Assembly: GCA_020024235.1 (NCBI GenBank)
Contig: JAHHUA010000065.1
Span: forward strand, 1-8,769
Reading direction: 5' to 3'
DNA from: Oscillospiraceae bacterium
GTDB taxonomy: Bacteria > Bacillota > Clostridia > Oscillospirales > Ruminococcaceae
DNA: 8,769 nt
Shown here: positions 5,729 through 8,769 of the stretch, piece after piece
How the letters are laid out: every line of letters begins with the position of its first letter
Numbering within the stretch: position 1 is the first letter of the stretch
The notes under the pieces: model-generated
Told to the model about the DNA's origin: nothing
Databases searched by the model: none
The model's input: only the letters and a program-made list of their open reading frames with translations
Made by a program: the position numbers and the translations under genes

Positions 5729-8197
5729 ATGGATAAAAAAACAGATATTAACAAAAATACAGAATTAATCTCTGATAAAATAAATGAAGATATAACTCAA
5801 GTTGAAGAGGGGGCTGTTTTGCCCCTTATAGCTATGAGAGGTATTATCATGTTCCCTAAAATGCTGCTGCATTTTGATGTGGGCAGGGATAAATCCATTT
5901 TGGCTTTAAATGAAGCCATGAAAAAAGACCGCCTTATTATGCTGGTAGGGCAAAAAGATGTAAAAGTAGATGACCCGGGAGCAAATGACCTTTATAAAAT
6001 CGGCGTTGTAGCTGAAATAAAGCAAATTGTAAAATCACGAACCGAAAATCTCAGAGTAGTTGTTGAAGGCAGATACAGAGCAGTTGTAAATGAATATGAA
6101 AGTTTTTCACCGTTTATAAATGCAAAAGTTGCCCGTATGGATCTTAATCCTGTCAGAAAAAATCAAACAGCCAAAGCTGAAGCACTTCTCAGAACAGTTA
6201 AGGATTTATTTGAAGAATATTGCAGTCTTTCACCCAGAATGCCTAATGAAATCATTGAAAACATTATCTTTGAAGATGATATTGTGGGGATTTCGGAATA
6301 TGTGGCAGGAAATATTATTCTGCCAATGGAAGATAAGCAAAAAATACTGGCTGAATCCAGCCCTGTAAAAAGACTGGAACTTTTAGCCGCAATTTTGGAT
6401 AAAGAAAATGAAATTCTTTCTTTGGAAAAAGATATTTATGATAAAGTCAGAGATCAGGTGGATAAAAATCAGCGTGAATATTATTTGAGGGAACAGCTTA
6501 AAGCCATTACCACAGAGCTTAACGACGGAGAAAACCCTACAGATGATGCCTATGCGTTTATGGACGAAATCTACAAACTTAAATTAGATAAAGCAGTGGA
6601 AGAAAAACTCATAAACGAAGCCGAAAGAATGTTGAGAATGTCCCCTTCATCTTCTGAATATGCAGTCAGCAGAACCTATTTGGAAACTTGCTTATCACTT
6701 CCATGGAACAAATCAACAAAAGACAAAATAAACCTGCAAAAAGCTCAGCAGATTTTGGATAAAGAACATTATGGCATGAAAAAGGTAAAAGACAGAATTA
6801 TCGAACTTTTGGCTGTAAGAAGTCGTACTCCTGATATTAACGGACAGATTATCTGTCTTGTAGGTCCTCCCGGTGTCGGCAAAACCTCCATTGCAAAATC
6901 TGTAGCTAAAACCATGGGCAGAGAATATGCCCGCATGAGTTTAGGCGGCGTCAGAGATGAATCCGATATAAGAGGACATCGCAAAACCTATGTAGGAGCC
7001 ATGCCCGGCAGAATAATAAATTCCATAAGACAGGCTAAAAGCAATAATGCCCTTATTTTGCTTGATGAAATTGATAAACTGGGAAATGATTTCAGGGGAG
7101 ACCCTTCATCTGCACTTTTGGAAGTTTTGGACAGTGAACAAAACTACGCTTTTGTTGACCACTACATTGAAGTTCCTTTTGATTTGTCAAAAATTTTATT
7201 CATAGCTACTGCAAATGACCTTTCTACCATTCCTGCTCCTTTAAAAGACAGAATGGAAATCATTGAACTTTCCAGCTACACAAGAGATGAAAAATTCAAT
7301 ATTGCAAAAGAATATTTAGTAGCTAAACAAATTAAACATTTAGGGCTTAAAGCATCTGAAATCAAATTTAAAGATGAAGCAATTTTAGACTTAATTGATT
7401 ACTACACCAGAGAATCAGGTGTAAGAAATCTGGAAAGAGAAATTGCATCAATCTGCCGCAAAGTTACAAGAGATATTGTGGCAGGAGAAACTCATCGTGT
7501 AACTGTAGATTCCAAATTGGTGATTAAATACCTGGGCGGCCACAAGTTTAAACCTGAACTTATCGGAGCCAAAGATGAAATCGGATTGGTAAACGGTTTG
7601 GCATGGACTTCTGTAGGCGGGGAAATGCTGCAGGTAGAGGTTGCTGTTTTAAAGGGCACCGGTAAAATCGAACTTACCGGACAGCTTGGAGATGTTATGA
7701 AGGAATCTGCTATGGCGGCTGTCAGCTATATAAGAAGCTGTGCTGATAAATACGGAATTTTCCCTGATTTTTATAAGGAAAATGACATACATCTTCATGT
7801 TCCGGAAGGTGCAGTTCCTAAGGATGGACCATCTGCCGGTATAACAATGTGTACAGCTCTTATTTCTGCTTTGGCAAATATCCCTGTTAAACACGATGTT
7901 GCCATGACAGGAGAAATAACTTTGAGAGGCCGGGTTCTTCCGATAGGCGGCCTTAAAGAAAAAGCCATGGCAGCTCACAGAGCAGGAATAAAAACTATTA
8001 TTATCCCTAAGGAAAACGAACCTGATATTGAACTTATTGATGAAGTAATAAGAAAAGAAATTAATTTTATAGCTGCTGAACACATTGAAACTGTTTTGGA
8101 AAATGCTCTTGTAAAAACAGAAAAACCAAAAAAGACTGAAAAAACCAAAAAAACAAAGGCAACCGATAATTCAAAACTTGCTTATACAGAAGAATAA
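5729..8197 (+). CDS. lon: ATP-dependent protease Lon (endopeptidase La, LonA type)
   Basis: An 822-residue soluble, hexamer-forming AAA+ serine protease that unfolds and degrades misfolded and regulatory proteins in the cytoplasm. An N-terminal substrate-binding LON domain (about 28-224) is followed by a helical, coiled-coil-prone region (about 228-345). The AAA+ module (about 346-590) has Walker A GPPGVGKT (379-386), Walker B ILLDEID (443-449), sensor-1 Asn496, candidate arginine finger Arg508 and sensor-2 Arg566. The C-terminal protease domain (about 605-795) carries the Ser-Lys dyad, Ser702 in DGPSAG and Lys745 in GGLKEK, at the same 43-residue separation as in E. coli Lon. No membrane segment is present, so it is LonA, not LonB. 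It is somewhat longer than usual because of a hydrophilic N-terminal lead of about 27 residues and a Lys/Thr-rich tail (796-822). AGGAG stands 7 nt before the ATG. It lies 20 nt ahead of ysxC, as in Bacillus. Confidence 0.97.
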   Translation: MDKKTDINKNTELISDKINEDITQVEEGAVLPLIAMRGIIMFPKMLLHFDVGRDKSILALNEAMKKDRLIMLVGQKDVKVDDPGANDLYKIGVVAEIKQIVKSRTENLRVVVEGRYRAVVNEYESFSPFINAKVARMDLNPVRKNQTAKAEALLRTVKDLFEEYCSLSPRMPNEIIENIIFEDDIVGISEYVAGNIILPMEDKQKILAESSPVKRLELLAAILDKENEILSLEKDIYDKVRDQVDKNQREYYLREQLKAITTELNDGENPTDDAYAFMDEIYKLKLDKAVEEKLINEAERMLRMSPSSSEYAVSRTYLETCLSLPWNKSTKDKINLQKAQQILDKEHYGMKKVKDRIIELLAVRSRTPDINGQIICLVGPPGVGKTSIAKSVAKTMGREYARMSLGGVRDESDIRGHRKTYVGAMPGRIINSIRQAKSNNALILLDEIDKLGNDFRGDPSSALLEVLDSEQNYAFVDHYIEVPFDLSKILFIATANDLSTIPAPLKDRMEIIELSSYTRDEKFNIAKEYLVAKQIKHLGLKASEIKFKDEAILDLIDYYTRESGVRNLEREIASICRKVTRDIVAGETHRVTVDSKLVIKYLGGHKFKPELIGAKDEIGLVNGLAWTSVGGEMLQVEVAVLKGTGKIELTGQLGDVMKESAMAAVSYIRSCADKYGIFPDFYKENDIHLHVPEGAVPKDGPSAGITMCTALISALANIPVKHDVAMTGEITLRGRVLPIGGLKEKAMAAHRAGIKTIIIPKENEPDIELIDEVIRKEINFIAAEHIETVLENALVKTEKPKKTEKTKKTKATDNSKLAYTEE

Positions 8198-8217
8198 TTA
8201 AAAGAAAGGATGTAAAA

Positions 8218-8769
8218 ATGAATTTTCACAATATACAATTTGAAACATCCTATGGTAAGTTCAGCCAACTTCCTAAATCCGAATTTATAGAAATTGCTTT
8301 TGCAGGAAAAAGCAATGTGGGAAAGTCCTCAATGATAAACAAAATTTTCAACAGAAAACAGCTGGCGAAAGTCAGCTCTGTTCCGGGAAAAACTGTTACA
8401 ATAAACTTTTTTTCCTTGGAAAATGTAAAATTTGTGGATTTGCCGGGATATGGCTATGCTAAGGTATCAAAAGATGAAAAAAAACGCTGGTCTGATTTAA
8501 TCGGAGGATATTTCAATGATGACAGATATTTAATGCTGGTCTTTCAGCTTATAGATATGCGTCATGCTCCGTCAAAAGATGATATTCAGATGATTAATTT
8601 TATGATAGACAATGAAATTCCCTTTGTCATAGTCCTTACAAAACAGGACAAGCTTTCAAAAAAACAACAGCAGGAACGCCTGGAAGCTTTTAAAACAGAA
8701 ATACCATGCGGAGAGCAGATTACCATGATACCGTTTTCTTCCGAAACAGGTTTCGGTGTAGAGGAAGTC
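8218..8769 (+). CDS. ysxC: Ribosome-biogenesis GTPase YsxC/EngB (YihA), 3' end cut by the window
   Basis: The first 184 residues of a TrmE-Era-EngA-YihA-type small GTPase that acts in assembly of the large ribosomal subunit. GTP-binding motifs appear in order: G1 GKSNVGKSS (30-38), G2 around PGKTVTINFF (56-65), G3 DLPGYGYA (74-81), G4 TKQDK (141-145), and G5 around FSSETGFG (173-180). The PGKT-x-T-x-NFF and DLPGYGYA segments are characteristic of EngB rather than Era or EngA. Family members are usually about 195-200 residues, so only the last 10-20 or so are missing beyond the window; there is no internal stop or frameshift. AAGGA (8206-8210) stands 7 nt before the ATG. It follows lon by 20 nt with no terminator, so it is probably read from the lon promoter. 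The lon-ysxC order is the same as in Bacillus subtilis. Confidence 0.95.
   Translation, partial: MNFHNIQFETSYGKFSQLPKSEFIEIAFAGKSNVGKSSMINKIFNRKQLAKVSSVPGKTVTINFFSLENVKFVDLPGYGYAKVSKDEKKRWSDLIGGYFNDDRYLMLVFQLIDMRHAPSKDDIQMINFMIDNEIPFVIVLTKQDKLSKKQQQERLEAFKTEIPCGEQITMIPFSSETGFGVEEV

Noticed and set aside
1..8769. CRISPR array, insertion sequence, tRNA or riboswitch
   Set aside because: No regularly spaced direct repeats, terminal inverted repeats with transposase, tRNA cloverleaf or long structured leader was seen; intergenic gaps are all under about 220 nt.

Overview
The window is AT-rich and densely packed. Strong GGAGG-type ribosome binding sites sit a near-constant 7 nt before almost every start, and sigma-A-like promoters are visible. 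Together with the lon-ysxC gene order known from Bacillus, this points to a low-GC Gram-positive bacterium, most likely a gut-type or anaerobic Clostridia member. No mobile element, CRISPR array, tRNA or rRNA gene was seen, and no gene looks broken apart from the last, which is cut by the window end.

Region 1 (about 31-3450, + strand) is a metal-uptake operon: a Fur-family repressor (Zur-like), a zinc-type substrate-binding lipoprotein (znuA), the ABC ATPase (znuC), the membrane permease (znuB, overlapping znuC by 4 nt), and a 58-residue cysteine- and tyrosine-rich protein of unknown function. The promoter lies directly next to a near-perfect 23-bp palindrome with a Fur-box-like core, so the repressor probably controls its own operon: metal-loaded repressor shuts it off, and metal shortage opens it. 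The promoter spacer holds a run of 13 T, which could make promoter strength slip-variable. The operon ends in two consecutive hairpin terminators, the second of which can serve both strands.

Region 2 (3469-5511, - strand) converges on that terminator. A RumA/RlmD-type 23S rRNA uracil-5 methyltransferase without a TRAM domain comes first, followed 45 nt later by a HAD-superfamily phosphatase. They are probably co-transcribed from promoters in the 5512-5728 intergenic region.

Region 3 (5656-8769, + strand) is transcribed divergently from region 2. It holds the ATP-dependent protease Lon, then 20 nt later the ribosome-assembly GTPase YsxC/EngB (partial at the window end). These are protein-quality-control and ribosome-biogenesis housekeeping genes.

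No clearly new multi-gene system is evident. The parts that most merit attention are the homopolymer-containing promoter with its overlapping operator, the unusually cysteine-rich sensing region of the repressor, and the small cysteine-rich protein that closes the zinc operon.
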